A stretch of DNA of 64,000 nucleotides, taken from positions 1-64,000 of the forward strand of contig DASUWH010000004.1 of assembly GCA_036378535.1 (NCBI GenBank), read 5' to 3'. The notes beneath the pieces were generated by a model. The model worked only from the letters and a program-made list of their open reading frames with translations, was not told the origin of the DNA and ran no database searches. Origin of the DNA: Gp1-AA122 sp036378535. Lineage in GTDB: Bacteria; Acidobacteriota; Terriglobia; Terriglobales; Acidobacteriaceae. The position numbers were made by a program, and so were the translations under genes. Positions 17,999 through 28,447 of this stretch are shown here, piece after piece; position 1 is the stretch's first letter; each line of letters opens with the position of its first letter.

Positions 17999-20900
17999 AT
18001 GGCTCTGCCAAGTCGTCTGACCCTGGCTGTATTGTTGCTTCTTCTTAGTATTCCCCCAATAACAGCTCAGCAGGGGCCCCGCACGAAAAAGTCACGTCCG
18101 CAGCCTGCCGCCGAAGCCCCGCAATCGCCGACCCAGGAGACACAAATCGTGACGGCGAGAGCAGCAGGCACACAAACGGCTGACGAGGAGGGCCGCACCC
18201 TTCTGCCTTTGAAGATTTCAAAGACGATCTCTTTCCGGGAGATCGGGCCGGCCATTTCCGGCGGCCGTGTGCCAGCGGTCGCCGGTGTTCCCGGCCAGCC
18301 TTTTACTTACTACGTCGGAAGCGCTGATGGGGGACTCTTCCGTACGAACGATGGCGGAATCACCTGGAAAGCTCTGTTTCAGCATGAAACCGTTTCCTCC
18401 ATCGGAGAGGTTGCTGTCGATCCTAGCAACCCGGATATCGTTTGGGTGGGCACCGGAGAGTCCAAGGCTCGCAACGACGTCTCCTTCGGCAACGGCGTAT
18501 ACCGCTCCACCGATGGCGGCACGCATTGGAAGCACATGGGACTGGACGCTACATCCCAGATATGCCGCATTCTTGTTGACCCGCATTCTTCCGACATTGT
18601 GATCGTAGGCGCAATGGGGAGTCCCTGGACGGACAGCCCGGATCGTGGTGTCTATCGCACCACGGATGGCGGCAAGACCTGGCAGAAAGTGCTTTATGTA
18701 GGAGCGAGTGTTGGCATCTCCGACCTCGCGATGGATCCCAAAAATCCCCAGGTACTATATGCCGGCACATACCGCTACCGCCGCACTCCGTGGAACTATT
18801 CCGATGGCGGTCCAGAGGACGCGATTTATAAATCCATCGACCAAGGCCAGACCTGGACGCGCCTCTCAGGACGCGGTTTACCAAAAGATCCGGTCGGCCG
18901 GATTGGACTGGCGATCGCGCTGAGCTCACCTAACGTGGTTTACGCAGTAATAGGCTCAAACGAAGGCGTAGTCTGGCGCTCCGACGACTCCGGCGAGCAT
19001 TGGACCATGGTCAGCAAGGATCAGGAGGCGGATGCTCGCCCCTTTTATTTTTCACGAATCGCGGTGGATCCAAAAACACCCGAGCACGTCTTCGCGCTTT
19101 CCAATGACTTGATGGAATCGAAGGACGGCGGCAAGAGCTGGAAAGCAATTGCCAAACAGACACACGTCGATATTCACGCCATGTGGATTGATCCTCAGGG
19201 TAGCGGCCGCATTATCGAAGGCAACGACGGGGGCGTCATTCTGTCGCGCGATAACGGCGTGCACTGGGCCTTTCTCGACAATATCGCCATCGGTCAGTTC
19301 TATCACGTCTACGCCAACACTGAGCGACCGTACCTGGTTTGCGGAGGATTGCAAGACAACAGTGCCTGGTGCGGACCCGGCGCTACCCAGGACAAGAAAG
19401 GAATTCTGGATCGCGACTGGTTTGCTCTGAACGGAGGTGATGGTATCCACGCCATTCCCGCTCCAGACAATCCCAACCTCATTTACAACAGCACCCAGAA
19501 TGGCGCGCTGATGGTCTTCGATCGCGCCACCCAGCAAGCGCACGATATCGCGCCTTTCGCGCGCACATTCACGGGCGGGGGAATCGCCGACCTGCCCTAC
19601 CGTTTCAACTGGAATGCCGGATTCGCCGTATCACCAGCCGACCCGGCTGTGATCTACCAGGGCGGCAATGTGCTTTTCCGCAGCCAGGACCGGGGACACA
19701 CCTGGCAGCCAATCAGCCCTGATCTGACGCGCAATGACAAAGCCAAGCAGCAAGGCTCGGGTGGATCGATCATCCAGGACAATTCAGGGGCCGAGGCGTA
19801 TGACACCATCCTGACGGTTAGTTTGGCTGAGAAAGACCCGAACGTGATTTGGGTCGGAACCGACGATGGGCAATTGCAGATTACCCGTGATGGCGGCGCG
19901 CACTGGACCAACGTCTCGGCAAAGCTACCGGGATTGCCGGAATGGGGCCGAATCGAGAGCATCGATGTGGCCTTGGACAATCCAGGGCAGGCGGTTATCG
20001 CAGTCAATCGCCACTATCTCGGCGACTTCAAACCCTACCTGTTCCGCACAACCGATTACGGCGCCAGCTGGTCTGCGATAGCGGGTGACCTGCCTCAGAA
20101 CATTTACGCGCACGTTGTCCGCCAGGATCGTCACAACCCGCACATGTACTACGCTGGTCTCGAAAACGGCGCTTATGTTTCGTGGGATGACGGAACCCAT
20201 TGGTATCTCATGGGCCTGGGCCTGCCCAACAGCGCCGTCTACGATCTTTATATTCAGCCGCAAGAAAACGATCTGCTCGTGGGAACCCATGGGCGGTCCA
20301 TCTGGATATTCGACGATCTGACTCCCTTCGAGCAGTACACTTCCGACCTCGGCAGCCGTCCTCTTCATCTGTTCCCGATTCGTTCAGCTTTGCGCTTTTG
20401 GCCCTGGTCGCAAGTCGAATGGCTTGGGGACGGCGCTTTTTACGGCAAGAATCCTAACTATGGAGCGGCTATAAACTACTACGTCGGCGAAGGCGGCAAA
20501 GACCCCGGCAAGGTTGTCATCACGGACTCCCAGGGCAAGGTGGTACGAACCTTGGAAGGACTGCGGGATTTGGAACGCGGAGAAGAACCGCCGGAGGAAC
20601 AAGCTTCCGCCAATACGACAGCCACATCGCAGCAACCGGAAAACAAACAAGCGCGCCCGGAGGCGCAGGAGAGCCGGCCTGCCACCGCCGCGGTTCCCAG
20701 CCAGGCGCAACAACAGGTTGCTGCCAAGCCTGCGCCTGGAACAGCAGAAAAAGCTGAACCGCCAAAGCAAACTCCCTGGGTTCCGGTCGAACCGGGACTC
20801 CATCGAATTTATTGGGACCTACGCGCCCAGGGACCAGTGCGTTGGGAACATACCGAAGAATTTAAAAAAGGCCCCAAGAGCGGAGCCATGGTTACGCCAG

Positions 20901-21460
20901 GCGAATACACCGCGGCCATCACTGTGGGCGGGCAGACTATGACGGAAAAATTCCAGGTCGTGAATGATCCGCGCTCGCACGTCTCCGCCCCCGACCTGCA
21001 GGCGCAATATGAAACGGCTGAGGCGGCAGTTCACAAGCTATCCCAACTTGATACTGCGCTCAACAGACTCGATGCCATGCGCTCTCAGGTGAATGCGTTG
21101 CAGCAAGCGGTGAAAGGAACGCCCGACGAGCAGCCGGTCAAAACCTCAGCCGAAGCGATCGAAAAAGAGATGACTGCGGTCCAGGAAAAGATCACCAGCA
21201 ATCCTGAGGCACAAGAATCCACACTGCGCAAGCCTTTAGCAGTTCGTGAATACGTTGGGGGCTTGCATAGGCTTCTGGAAGACAGTGATCAGGCGCCGAA
21301 CAAAGCTGCACTGGATGAGCAGCAGCGCATCGATAAGGACTACAAGGTCGCGATTGAATCGTTCAATCGCTTTCTGACAACCGCTGCGACATCGTTCAAT
21401 GAAGCCATGTCACAGCGGAAGCTTCCGGGCGTGATCGTGGGAGGAGCGATCGAACCATAG
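17999..21460 (+). CDS. Secreted VPS10/BNR-type beta-propeller protein
   Basis: A 1153-residue exported protein. After a signal peptide (cleavage near ITAQQ) and a Pro/Gln-rich linker, about 690 residues form two sortilin-like propellers. They carry repeated Asp-box motifs such as TNDGGITWKAL, STDGGTHWKHM, TTDGGKTWQKV and TTDYGASWSA. A low-complexity Ala/Gln/Pro/Glu-rich segment (about 860-925) follows, then a beta-sandwich (about 925-1000) and a C-terminal helical, coiled-coil-like region (about 1010-1140). Similar acidobacterial proteins are annotated as glycosyl hydrolases, but no catalytic residues are evident; ligand or peptide binding at the cell surface is equally likely. It is monocistronic. 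Confidence 0.85.
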   Translation: MALPSRLTLAVLLLLLSIPPITAQQGPRTKKSRPQPAAEAPQSPTQETQIVTARAAGTQTADEEGRTLLPLKISKTISFREIGPAISGGRVPAVAGVPGQPFTYYVGSADGGLFRTNDGGITWKALFQHETVSSIGEVAVDPSNPDIVWVGTGESKARNDVSFGNGVYRSTDGGTHWKHMGLDATSQICRILVDPHSSDIVIVGAMGSPWTDSPDRGVYRTTDGGKTWQKVLYVGASVGISDLAMDPKNPQVLYAGTYRYRRTPWNYSDGGPEDAIYKSIDQGQTWTRLSGRGLPKDPVGRIGLAIALSSPNVVYAVIGSNEGVVWRSDDSGEHWTMVSKDQEADARPFYFSRIAVDPKTPEHVFALSNDLMESKDGGKSWKAIAKQTHVDIHAMWIDPQGSGRIIEGNDGGVILSRDNGVHWAFLDNIAIGQFYHVYANTERPYLVCGGLQDNSAWCGPGATQDKKGILDRDWFALNGGDGIHAIPAPDNPNLIYNSTQNGALMVFDRATQQAHDIAPFARTFTGGGIADLPYRFNWNAGFAVSPADPAVIYQGGNVLFRSQDRGHTWQPISPDLTRNDKAKQQGSGGSIIQDNSGAEAYDTILTVSLAEKDPNVIWVGTDDGQLQITRDGGAHWTNVSAKLPGLPEWGRIESIDVALDNPGQAVIAVNRHYLGDFKPYLFRTTDYGASWSAIAGDLPQNIYAHVVRQDRHNPHMYYAGLENGAYVSWDDGTHWYLMGLGLPNSAVYDLYIQPQENDLLVGTHGRSIWIFDDLTPFEQYTSDLGSRPLHLFPIRSALRFWPWSQVEWLGDGAFYGKNPNYGAAINYYVGEGGKDPGKVVITDSQGKVVRTLEGLRDLERGEEPPEEQASANTTATSQQPENKQARPEAQESRPATAAVPSQAQQQVAAKPAPGTAEKAEPPKQTPWVPVEPGLHRIYWDLRAQGPVRWEHTEEFKKGPKSGAMVTPGEYTAAITVGGQTMTEKFQVVNDPRSHVSAPDLQAQYETAEAAVHKLSQLDTALNRLDAMRSQVNALQQAVKGTPDEQPVKTSAEAIEKEMTAVQEKITSNPEAQESTLRKPLAVREYVGGLHRLLEDSDQAPNKAALDEQQRIDKDYKVAIESFNRFLTTAATSFNEAMSQRKLPGVIVGGAIEP

Positions 21461-21515
21461 GTGACCGATATTAGTGGCGGCTCGGCAGACGTTCGCGACA
21501 GGCACTGCCGGGAGT

Positions 21516-24359
21516 CTATTTGGCTTTCGCCTCGTACTCTGAGATCAACTTTCGGAATTGCTGAGAGTCTTTCAAGCTGGCCAGTTCAGGATCATTGACC
21601 GCTTCGGCGGCTGGGTAACCTTTTTGAAAGGCTTCGCGCAAGGCCTTCAGCGCCTCGGCTTGTTTGCTGCCCAGTGCATAGATCTGGCCTTCCATGTAGA
21701 TCAACTCCAGGTTGGAAGCATCGATAGTACGAGCCTGCCGTATGTACTGCTGCGCCTGAGAGGTGTCGCCCTTCTTGGCGTAATAAAGAGCCAAGTCGGC
21801 CATGGTTGCCGCGTCGCGCGGATTAACTTGCAATTGGCCATAAGCCAGCGCAATCGCCTTGTCATAGGTGGCCGCCGCTTCCGACCCGCGCCCGGACGCG
21901 CGGTATGCGTCGGCTAGATTTCCCATCAATTGCTCATTCTTCGGGCTAAGAGCTACAGCCTGCTCAAACATCTTGACCGACTCATCGTTCCGGCCGAGGA
22001 AAAAGTACGCGGTACCGAGGTTGGAATAGATATCGGCGTCGGGTTGAAGTGCGAGAGCCTTCTGGAACGACGGAATGGCTTCGGCCCACCTCGCCTGGCG
22101 GAAGTACGTGGCGCCAATATTCGCGTAGGCAGTCGCGTTATCGGGAGACATCTCAGTGACCCGCTGATATTCCTGCAGCGCTTTATCCGCGTCCCCAAAC
22201 TGCAGGTAGGCGCTACCCAGATTGTTATGGTTGTACCAGTAGTAAGGATTAGCCGCGACGGCGCTCTGATAAGCAGCCAAGGCCTCCTGTTTGCGTCCAC
22301 TCGCTTTGTAGGCGTCCCCCAGCCGGCGATACGCCTCGTCGGAATTCGGAGCCAACGCTAAGGCGCGCTTCAATTCCTCGATGGATTCATTCGACTTTCC
22401 GGTTGTGCTGTATACGCTGCCCAGCGCAAGGTGTACTTCCGCCAGACGCGGATTCAGCCGCTCGGCCTGTTGCGCCGCCAGCAGCGCCTTCTGCGCCCAC
22501 ATCGCATCTTTCGTGTTCTTGTACATTCGCAGGCTTGCATCCGCAATTCCGGTATAGGCGAGGGCAAAGTTCTTGTCGTTATTCAGGGCTAAATTGAAAA
22601 AACGCACCGCGGTCTGTGCGTCTTGTGCTCCATGGTTCCCATGCAAGAGCGTGCGCCCCTGCAAATACATGTCATAGGCGGTGACGTTCTCGGTAGGATG
22701 AGCCGCGGTGCGAGCCTCTTCTTCATTGCTGGGCTTCAATTCCAGCGCGCTGACGACGGAACTGTATGCCTGATCTTCCAGGGTAAGCAGATCCTGAGGT
22801 ACTCCAGAGAACTCTTGCGTCCATACCCGTTCCCCGGTTGACACATTCTGCAGATCTAAGGTGATACGGAGCTTGTCGCTATTACCTTGGATTGTCCCTT
22901 CCAGGATGAGGTTTACACCGAGGGCGCGCGCTACCTTATCGAGAGGCTGATTGGTGCTGGCAAATTTTTCCGCCGCCGTCGAGGACGCAAGGTGCACTTC
23001 ATGCAATTGAAAAAGCTTTGCCGACAGAGCTTCGGCAACTCCTTCGGCCACGTATTCCAAGGGTCTCTGGTCCCCCAGGATGCGAAAGGGTAAGACTGCC
23101 AGGTATTTTCCCTTGCTCAAGTCTGGGATTCCCGCGGTGCTCCCAGTGCGGCTCTGCCCGTGAAAGATTATGTTTCCGGTGAACGGAAGAGTCACCACAA
23201 AGATCAGCAGCAGAATGAATGCGGCTCCGAGTATCCAGGTGCGCTGCTCGGGGAGCGGCAACGAAATCTGCACCGAGCGCGATGGAGCGGGAGCCAAGCG
23301 AGCCAGATCGGAAGGAGCAATGGTCGGATTGGCGTCCCAGGCCTCCAACAGCTGCAAGATCTCGCGGGCGCTGTGGTAGCGCATCCTCGGATCACGCTCC
23401 AGGCAGCGGCTTACGATGTTGCTGAGCGCTTTAGGAACCGAAGTATCGACGCTGGACACCGGTGCAGCGCGTTCCTGCGTTCTCTTCATCAAGCTGGCCA
23501 GAGCCGTGTCGGCCTTGAATGGAACCCTGCCGCTCAGGAGCTCAAAGAAAATAAGACCGACCGTGAACAAATCGGAGCGCTGATCCAGTTCTGTGCCCAG
23601 CGCCTGCTCCGGCGACATGTATTCCAGAGTGCCCACGAGCGCGCCCGTCTGGGTCATTCCCGAGGTGTCCAGCGAACGCGCCAAACCGAAGTCCATGACG
23701 ACAATTCGCCCTTGCGAGTCGCGCATGATGTTCTGCGGCTTGAGGTCACGGTGAATGACACCTTCCGCGTGTGCGGCTTCCAGAGCCCGGCAAACCTGCT
23801 CGATTACGTGAACGGCCTCCCTCGGGGTAAACTTCCCTTCGCGCTTGAGAATCGCGCGCAGATCTTCGCCGTCTACGTATTCCATGGTGATGAACTTGAT
23901 CCCGTCAGCTTCGCCGAGATCGAAGATTCGCACCACGTTTTTGTGGGTAACATTGCGTGCAAGGATGAGTTCCTGTTTGAAACGCTGCAAGATGGCGGGA
24001 TTTCCGGCTAATTCGGGCCGGATCACTTTCAGAGCGATTAAACGATCCAATTCCTGATCGCGGGCCTGGTAAACGGCGCCCATACCGCCTTCGCCAAGAA
24101 CGCGCAGAATGCGGTAGCGCGCCCCCAGCAAGGTTCCTGGCGGGAATAATTGGGCAAAGCGAAGTGAGCTGTCAGAGATGAGTGCGGGGCTAGGCGCTCG
24201 ACTGGCTAGCGCCGCGATATCGCCCATGGTCATTTCGCTGGAAGATGGCGGCGGCGTTTGCGCGCCGGCACCGACCTGAGGCTCGCCGGCATGCGGACGC
24301 CTTACGCCCGGCAGCGTGGGACTCTCAGAATCAGACGGCAGTTTGCCATCATCGACCAT
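21516..24359 (-). CDS. Membrane Ser/Thr kinase with TolB-like and TPR domains
   Basis: A 947-residue receptor-like kinase. Cytoplasmic kinase domain about 82-345: GEGGMGAVY loop, Lys111, HRDLKPQN with catalytic Asp205, DFG at 223-225, and TLEYMSPEQ. One membrane helix lies at about 375-397 (WILGAAFILLLIFVVTLPF). The outer part begins with a TolB-N/FlgO-like domain (about 420-550: VLPFRILGDQRPLEYVAEGVAEALS) and continues with about ten TPR repeats to the C-terminus. Such proteins are expected to sense envelope signals with the TPR part and phosphorylate cytoplasmic targets. AGGT before the ATG supports the start. No phosphatase or partner gene is adjacent. Confidence 0.93.
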   Translation of the reverse strand: MVDDGKLPSDSESPTLPGVRRPHAGEPQVGAGAQTPPPSSSEMTMGDIAALASRAPSPALISDSSLRFAQLFPPGTLLGARYRILRVLGEGGMGAVYQARDQELDRLIALKVIRPELAGNPAILQRFKQELILARNVTHKNVVRIFDLGEADGIKFITMEYVDGEDLRAILKREGKFTPREAVHVIEQVCRALEAAHAEGVIHRDLKPQNIMRDSQGRIVVMDFGLARSLDTSGMTQTGALVGTLEYMSPEQALGTELDQRSDLFTVGLIFFELLSGRVPFKADTALASLMKRTQERAAPVSSVDTSVPKALSNIVSRCLERDPRMRYHSAREILQLLEAWDANPTIAPSDLARLAPAPSRSVQISLPLPEQRTWILGAAFILLLIFVVTLPFTGNIIFHGQSRTGSTAGIPDLSKGKYLAVLPFRILGDQRPLEYVAEGVAEALSAKLFQLHEVHLASSTAAEKFASTNQPLDKVARALGVNLILEGTIQGNSDKLRITLDLQNVSTGERVWTQEFSGVPQDLLTLEDQAYSSVVSALELKPSNEEEARTAAHPTENVTAYDMYLQGRTLLHGNHGAQDAQTAVRFFNLALNNDKNFALAYTGIADASLRMYKNTKDAMWAQKALLAAQQAERLNPRLAEVHLALGSVYSTTGKSNESIEELKRALALAPNSDEAYRRLGDAYKASGRKQEALAAYQSAVAANPYYWYNHNNLGSAYLQFGDADKALQEYQRVTEMSPDNATAYANIGATYFRQARWAEAIPSFQKALALQPDADIYSNLGTAYFFLGRNDESVKMFEQAVALSPKNEQLMGNLADAYRASGRGSEAAATYDKAIALAYGQLQVNPRDAATMADLALYYAKKGDTSQAQQYIRQARTIDASNLELIYMEGQIYALGSKQAEALKALREAFQKGYPAAEAVNDPELASLKDSQQFRKLISEYEAKAK

Positions 24360-24630
24360 GGGTTACCTGCAACGTTGAGGGGGAAGTAACTCTTTTGGCG
24401 AGGACGGCCTGGATTGCTGCGCTCACCGGCCATTGGCAAAGCGGCAACTCGACGACCCCAGGGGTCCGATCTGGCTCAGTATACCCCATCCATTTTCATA
24501 GGAATATGGCGAAACACAAAAATAATGAATGCGCTATCCCTGAAGCGACAAATGATTGTCAACGCGACTGAGCTGGTCAAAGCGAACTGGAGGGAATACA
24601 AAGGATCGAACCAGAACTAAGGGGTGGGTT

Positions 24631-25047
24631 TCATCCCCGGGCTACGAATTCGCAGGCGTTATCCAAATACGCTTCCCAGAGACAAGGTTGTGAAGGCAGA
24701 GCCTGAAGACCGAGTTCGCCCTCGGATGCAGTCCCGCGTTGCCCCGCCCACACCACGAGGAACTCGGCCTTCGTGTTGTTGTATTGGACATCCACCACTT
24801 CCCCAGCCCGCAACCGGGGCCGCACGCCATTGAGCTGGATTCCGCCATCGCTGACATTGGTCACGCTGGCAATCTGCGCAAATGGCCGGCAATTCACGTC
24901 CAGTCCCCAGATCCGAACGGGGAACGCTGTCGTGACTCTTGGTTGACGGTTGCGGTACATGGTGAGGACATCGTAGGCGACTATGTCCCCTTGGCCAAGG
25001 TCACACCGGTTTTCGGACACCGCTCCGACGTAATTAACTGCAGTCAC
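24631..25047 (-). CDS. Single-domain PilZ protein (c-di-GMP binding)
   Basis: Up to 138 residues, starting at GTG 25047; an alternative start is ATG 24960 (109 residues). The PilZ signature is present: RNRQPRVTTAFPVRIWG holds the basic RxxxR-like loop, NVSDGGIQLNG corresponds to the D/NxSxxG motif, and GELGLQALP to the last strand. PilZ domains bind cyclic di-GMP and act as adaptors. It stands alone, so its target is unknown. Neither start has a good ribosome binding site. The gene is separated from the kinase upstream region by 271 bp in which I see no further gene. Confidence 0.75.
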   Translation of the reverse strand: MTAVNYVGAVSENRCDLGQGDIVAYDVLTMYRNRQPRVTTAFPVRIWGLDVNCRPFAQIASVTNVSDGGIQLNGVRPRLRAGEVVDVQYNNTKAEFLVVWAGQRGTASEGELGLQALPSQPCLWEAYLDNACEFVARG

Positions 25048-25170
25048 TCAGGCGGGTGATTAAGGTAACCACTCTGAAAGTCTGCCCTCCACACCGAGGG
25101 CATAGCGCGCGTGAAGAGGCGTTGCGCCTGAATCCGCCATGCTATGTCGTCGTGTCAAACCTGAGGGCTG

Positions 25171-28047
25171 CTATTGCGCCCCCTGGGTGGCCGCGGTCGC
25201 CTTCACCGGATTGCCTTCAAAATCCCGCACCTCTACTGGACCGATATCTAACTTCTTCAGCTCCGGCTCGATCTTGGCGCGGTCCCCGGCGGCGATCACG
25301 ACCGCGGTATCCGGGTGCACATACTGCGTGGCAACCCGCTGAACATCTTCGGAGCTGACCGTATTGATCTGTGCCGGGAGGTTGGCATAATAGGTCAACG
25401 GTAAGTCATAGGTAAACAGCTCACCGAAGGTGCCGGCGGTCTCTTCGCTAGTCTCAAACCGGCCTGCCAGCGAGAGCGCAAAAGAATCCTTGGCGAACTT
25501 CAGTTCGTCGGCAGAAAGCGGCGCGGTGCGGATTCGGCCCAATTCTTTGAAAATCTCGCTCACCGCGGGTGCGGTGACGTCGGTTCGAATCCCGCCACCG
25601 GCGACGAAGAATCCCGGACCGCGGCGAAAAACAAACTGCGAGAAACCTCCATACGTGTAACCATGCTCTTCCCGCAGATTCATATTGATGCGGCTGGAGA
25701 AAAGGCCGCCCAAGGCATTGTTCATGACTTCGATGGACACATAGTCAGGACTGGAGCGTGGCACGCCCAAACCGCCAGTCAGCACGAAGGTTTGTGGCGA
25801 TCCCGGCTTATCTACGATGTAAATGGCCCGGTTCGTGGTGGTGTTCACCGTGGGAGGCTGATGTTTCCCACTGGCCCCCTTCCACTCACCAAAATAATGT
25901 TGCGCCAGGCTCTGCGCTTCTTCGTAAGTTACATCTCCGGAGAGCACGAGCGCTGCGTTACCCGGTACATAGCCCGTCTGCCAGAACTTCTGCATCTCAT
26001 CGCGGCTAATGACCTTGTTCGAGTCTTCCGTGCCCAGCTCGCGGTAACCGTAGGGACTGCCCGCACCATAGACTGCCCGCAACATCACTCCAATCGCTAA
26101 CTGGAACGGCTCATCGTTCAACTGCAGGACTTGGGTTTCGCGCTGCTTGCGGATGCGCTCAATCTCGCTTGGGTCGAATTTGGGGTTGAGCGCCACGTCC
26201 GAGAGTAAGTCGAGCGCAGGCCCGATATTCCATTTGAGCGTGTTGATTCCGACGGCAGAGTAGTCCGGGCGTGAATTGGTACGAACCGAAGTTCCGAGCT
26301 GGGCTGCATCGTCGGCGATTTGAGGCGCGGAACGGCGATTGGTGCCTTCGGGCAGCATGTCGGCTGTGAACGAAGCCAGCCCGGGACGGTTAACCGGGTT
26401 GGCATCGCTGCCCGTGAGAACCACGAGCCGCGCCGAAACAACCGGCAGTGTGTGCTGTTCCGCAAGAACCACGGTTAATCCGTTCGGCAAGGTGAAACTC
26501 TGGGCAACAGGAAGAGTCTTGGTTGAAAGCGCTCCCGACTGCGGCGGCTTGTCGCGCCACGACTCATCGGCCATGGTACCGGAGACTGCGCTGGTCTCTT
26601 TGCTTTCCTGTTCTTCCTCGCCCTTGGTGCGGGGCGCGTCCTCGATCACTTTTTTTCCCGGTACCCCGTAGACCACCACGCTCGCGCTCGATTTCAGTTC
26701 TTTATCAGCAACCCGCTTTAAATCCGCTGTGGTCGCGCGATTGTAACGATCCAAATCTGTCGGCAAGAAACCGGGATTGCCAAGATAGTGGTTATACATG
26801 TTGAGGGTGTCGGCTACGCCTCCAAAACCGCCTAGCCGTTCGAGACCCTGAATCCGGCGCGTGACAATTACGTTGCGGGCACGGTCCAGTTCGGATTGGC
26901 TGGGACCCTCGGCCAGCAGTTTTGCCAGGTCCTCGTTGATTGCCTTCTCGAGGTCTTCTGGCTTGACCCCGGGCTTGCAGGTCGCTTGCAGTTCAAACAC
27001 CGATCCCAGCAGCAGGCTTTGATTGGTGACGGTCACATCCTGAGCAATCTGCTTTTCGTAAACCAGGCTCTTATACAAACGGCTCGACTTGCCGCCACCG
27101 AGCAATTGCGCCAGTAGATCTGTTTCCGCATCTCCGGGCGTGAAGATCGGCGGCGTCACCCAGCCCATGTATACTCGCGGCAATTCCACCGTGTCCGTCA
27201 CGATCTCGCGCTTCTCCGCCGCAATTGCCGGGGGCTTAACGGTAATCTTCGGAACCGGCGGCCCCGATGGAATGGATCCGAAGTATTTCTCCACCAGTTC
27301 GCGCGCATGTTGCGGATCAATATCTCCCGTAATCGCCAGGCTGGCATTGTTGGGCGAATAATACTGCCGGAAAAATTCCCGCACATCGTTCAAGCGGGCG
27401 TTTTCGATATCCTGATGCGAGCCGATCACATCCGCGTAATAAGGATGTGTGGGCGGAAAGAGTTCATGAAACATCCCTTCTTCTACTAACCCGTAGGGCG
27501 AATTCTCTACGCTCTGGCGTCGCTCGTTGCGAACCACATCGCGCTGATTGGCCAGCTTCTCGCGATCCAGGGTTCCGAGCAGGTATCCCATACGATCACT
27601 TTCCAGCCAAAGCGCCAGTTCAAGCTGATTCGAGGGCAGGGTCTCGAAGTAATTGGTTCGGTCGAAATCGGTAGTGCCGTTGATATCGCTGGCCCCGGCG
27701 GCTTCGAGATAGCGGAAGTGAGCCTTCGGCCCGACGTGCTTCGAGCCTTCGAACATCATGTGTTCGAACAGATGGGCAAATCCGGTGCGACCGGCGCGTT
27801 CATTCGCCGGACCTACGTGGTACCAGATATTCACCGCCACCAGCGGCAGGCGATGGTCCTCGTAGAGGATCACATCCAGACCGTTCTTCAGCTTGAATTT
27901 CTCATACTTGATCTGCGGTAGAGGATTGCTGGTCGCAACCACCTTCGTCGATTTCTGCTGGCGGGCATTGCCGAAGCCCGGCAGCACGATCGCAATCAGC
28001 AGACACAAAACCGCGATAAACCGATGGGAACGGTCAGAAGTCGTCAT
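25171..28047 (-). CDS. M16-family zinc metallopeptidase (two-domain)
   Basis: A 958-residue exported peptidase of the pitrilysin/insulinase class. Residues 1-29 are a signal peptide. The inverted zinc motif HLFEH gives His92, Glu95 and His96, with the distal Glu expected in the following helix (VVRNERRQSVEN). The N-terminal M16 unit (about 45-470) is catalytic. The second (about 520-930) lacks the motif and completes the chamber, as in PqqL/YmxG-type periplasmic enzymes. GGAG six bases before ATG sets the start. The role is degradation of peptides in the periplasm. Confidence 0.93.
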   Translation of the reverse strand: MTTSDRSHRFIAVLCLLIAIVLPGFGNARQQKSTKVVATSNPLPQIKYEKFKLKNGLDVILYEDHRLPLVAVNIWYHVGPANERAGRTGFAHLFEHMMFEGSKHVGPKAHFRYLEAAGASDINGTTDFDRTNYFETLPSNQLELALWLESDRMGYLLGTLDREKLANQRDVVRNERRQSVENSPYGLVEEGMFHELFPPTHPYYADVIGSHQDIENARLNDVREFFRQYYSPNNASLAITGDIDPQHARELVEKYFGSIPSGPPVPKITVKPPAIAAEKREIVTDTVELPRVYMGWVTPPIFTPGDAETDLLAQLLGGGKSSRLYKSLVYEKQIAQDVTVTNQSLLLGSVFELQATCKPGVKPEDLEKAINEDLAKLLAEGPSQSELDRARNVIVTRRIQGLERLGGFGGVADTLNMYNHYLGNPGFLPTDLDRYNRATTADLKRVADKELKSSASVVVYGVPGKKVIEDAPRTKGEEEQESKETSAVSGTMADESWRDKPPQSGALSTKTLPVAQSFTLPNGLTVVLAEQHTLPVVSARLVVLTGSDANPVNRPGLASFTADMLPEGTNRRSAPQIADDAAQLGTSVRTNSRPDYSAVGINTLKWNIGPALDLLSDVALNPKFDPSEIERIRKQRETQVLQLNDEPFQLAIGVMLRAVYGAGSPYGYRELGTEDSNKVISRDEMQKFWQTGYVPGNAALVLSGDVTYEEAQSLAQHYFGEWKGASGKHQPPTVNTTTNRAIYIVDKPGSPQTFVLTGGLGVPRSSPDYVSIEVMNNALGGLFSSRINMNLREEHGYTYGGFSQFVFRRGPGFFVAGGGIRTDVTAPAVSEIFKELGRIRTAPLSADELKFAKDSFALSLAGRFETSEETAGTFGELFTYDLPLTYYANLPAQINTVSSEDVQRVATQYVHPDTAVVIAAGDRAKIEPELKKLDIGPVEVRDFEGNPVKATAATQGAQ

Positions 28048-28162
28048 AAGATTCTCCGGGAGAAACGCATCGAAACTGTTTAGACGTGCAACTTCAGATC
28101 AGGGAAGCAGCTAGTGCCTGATCGGCGGCCTGCAACCGGATCGTAGATCGCCAAGGACAGGC

Positions 28163-28396
28163 CTAGTCTAAATCGCCCATGGAACAAGCCCCCGGTCCCC
28201 GAGGGTCCCCGCAACTTCCGCATGGACCCGCCGCCGGCATGGAACTGGACTCACCTTTGGCGACCGCGGCAAACACCGAGAGCTGCGGCTCTAATTTCTT
28301 GCTATGACACTTGGGACATTCCGCTTTGTCCTTGCCGAAGACCAGGACCTCGAATTCGTGCTTACATTCTTTGCAGACGTACTCAAAAATGGGCAT
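28163..28396 (-). CDS. FmdB-family zinc-ribbon protein
   Basis: A 77-residue protein. It begins MPIFEYVC with CxxC at 8-11 and CPKC at 27-30, the FmdB regulatory zinc ribbon. The C-terminal tail is Gly/Cys-rich (CGSCGDPRGPGAC), a common extension. AGAGG seven bases before ATG 28396 fixes the start; the longer open frame upstream runs into the divergent hydrolase gene and is not used. FmdB-type proteins were linked to regulation of amidase genes, but the molecular role is unclear. Confidence 0.88.
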   Translation of the reverse strand: MPIFEYVCKECKHEFEVLVFGKDKAECPKCHSKKLEPQLSVFAAVAKGESSSMPAAGPCGSCGDPRGPGACSMGDLD

Positions 28397-28447
28397 GTTC
28401 CCGCCTCTCACTCCCTGAACGGGGCTGCTCCTATTTAAAATGATGGC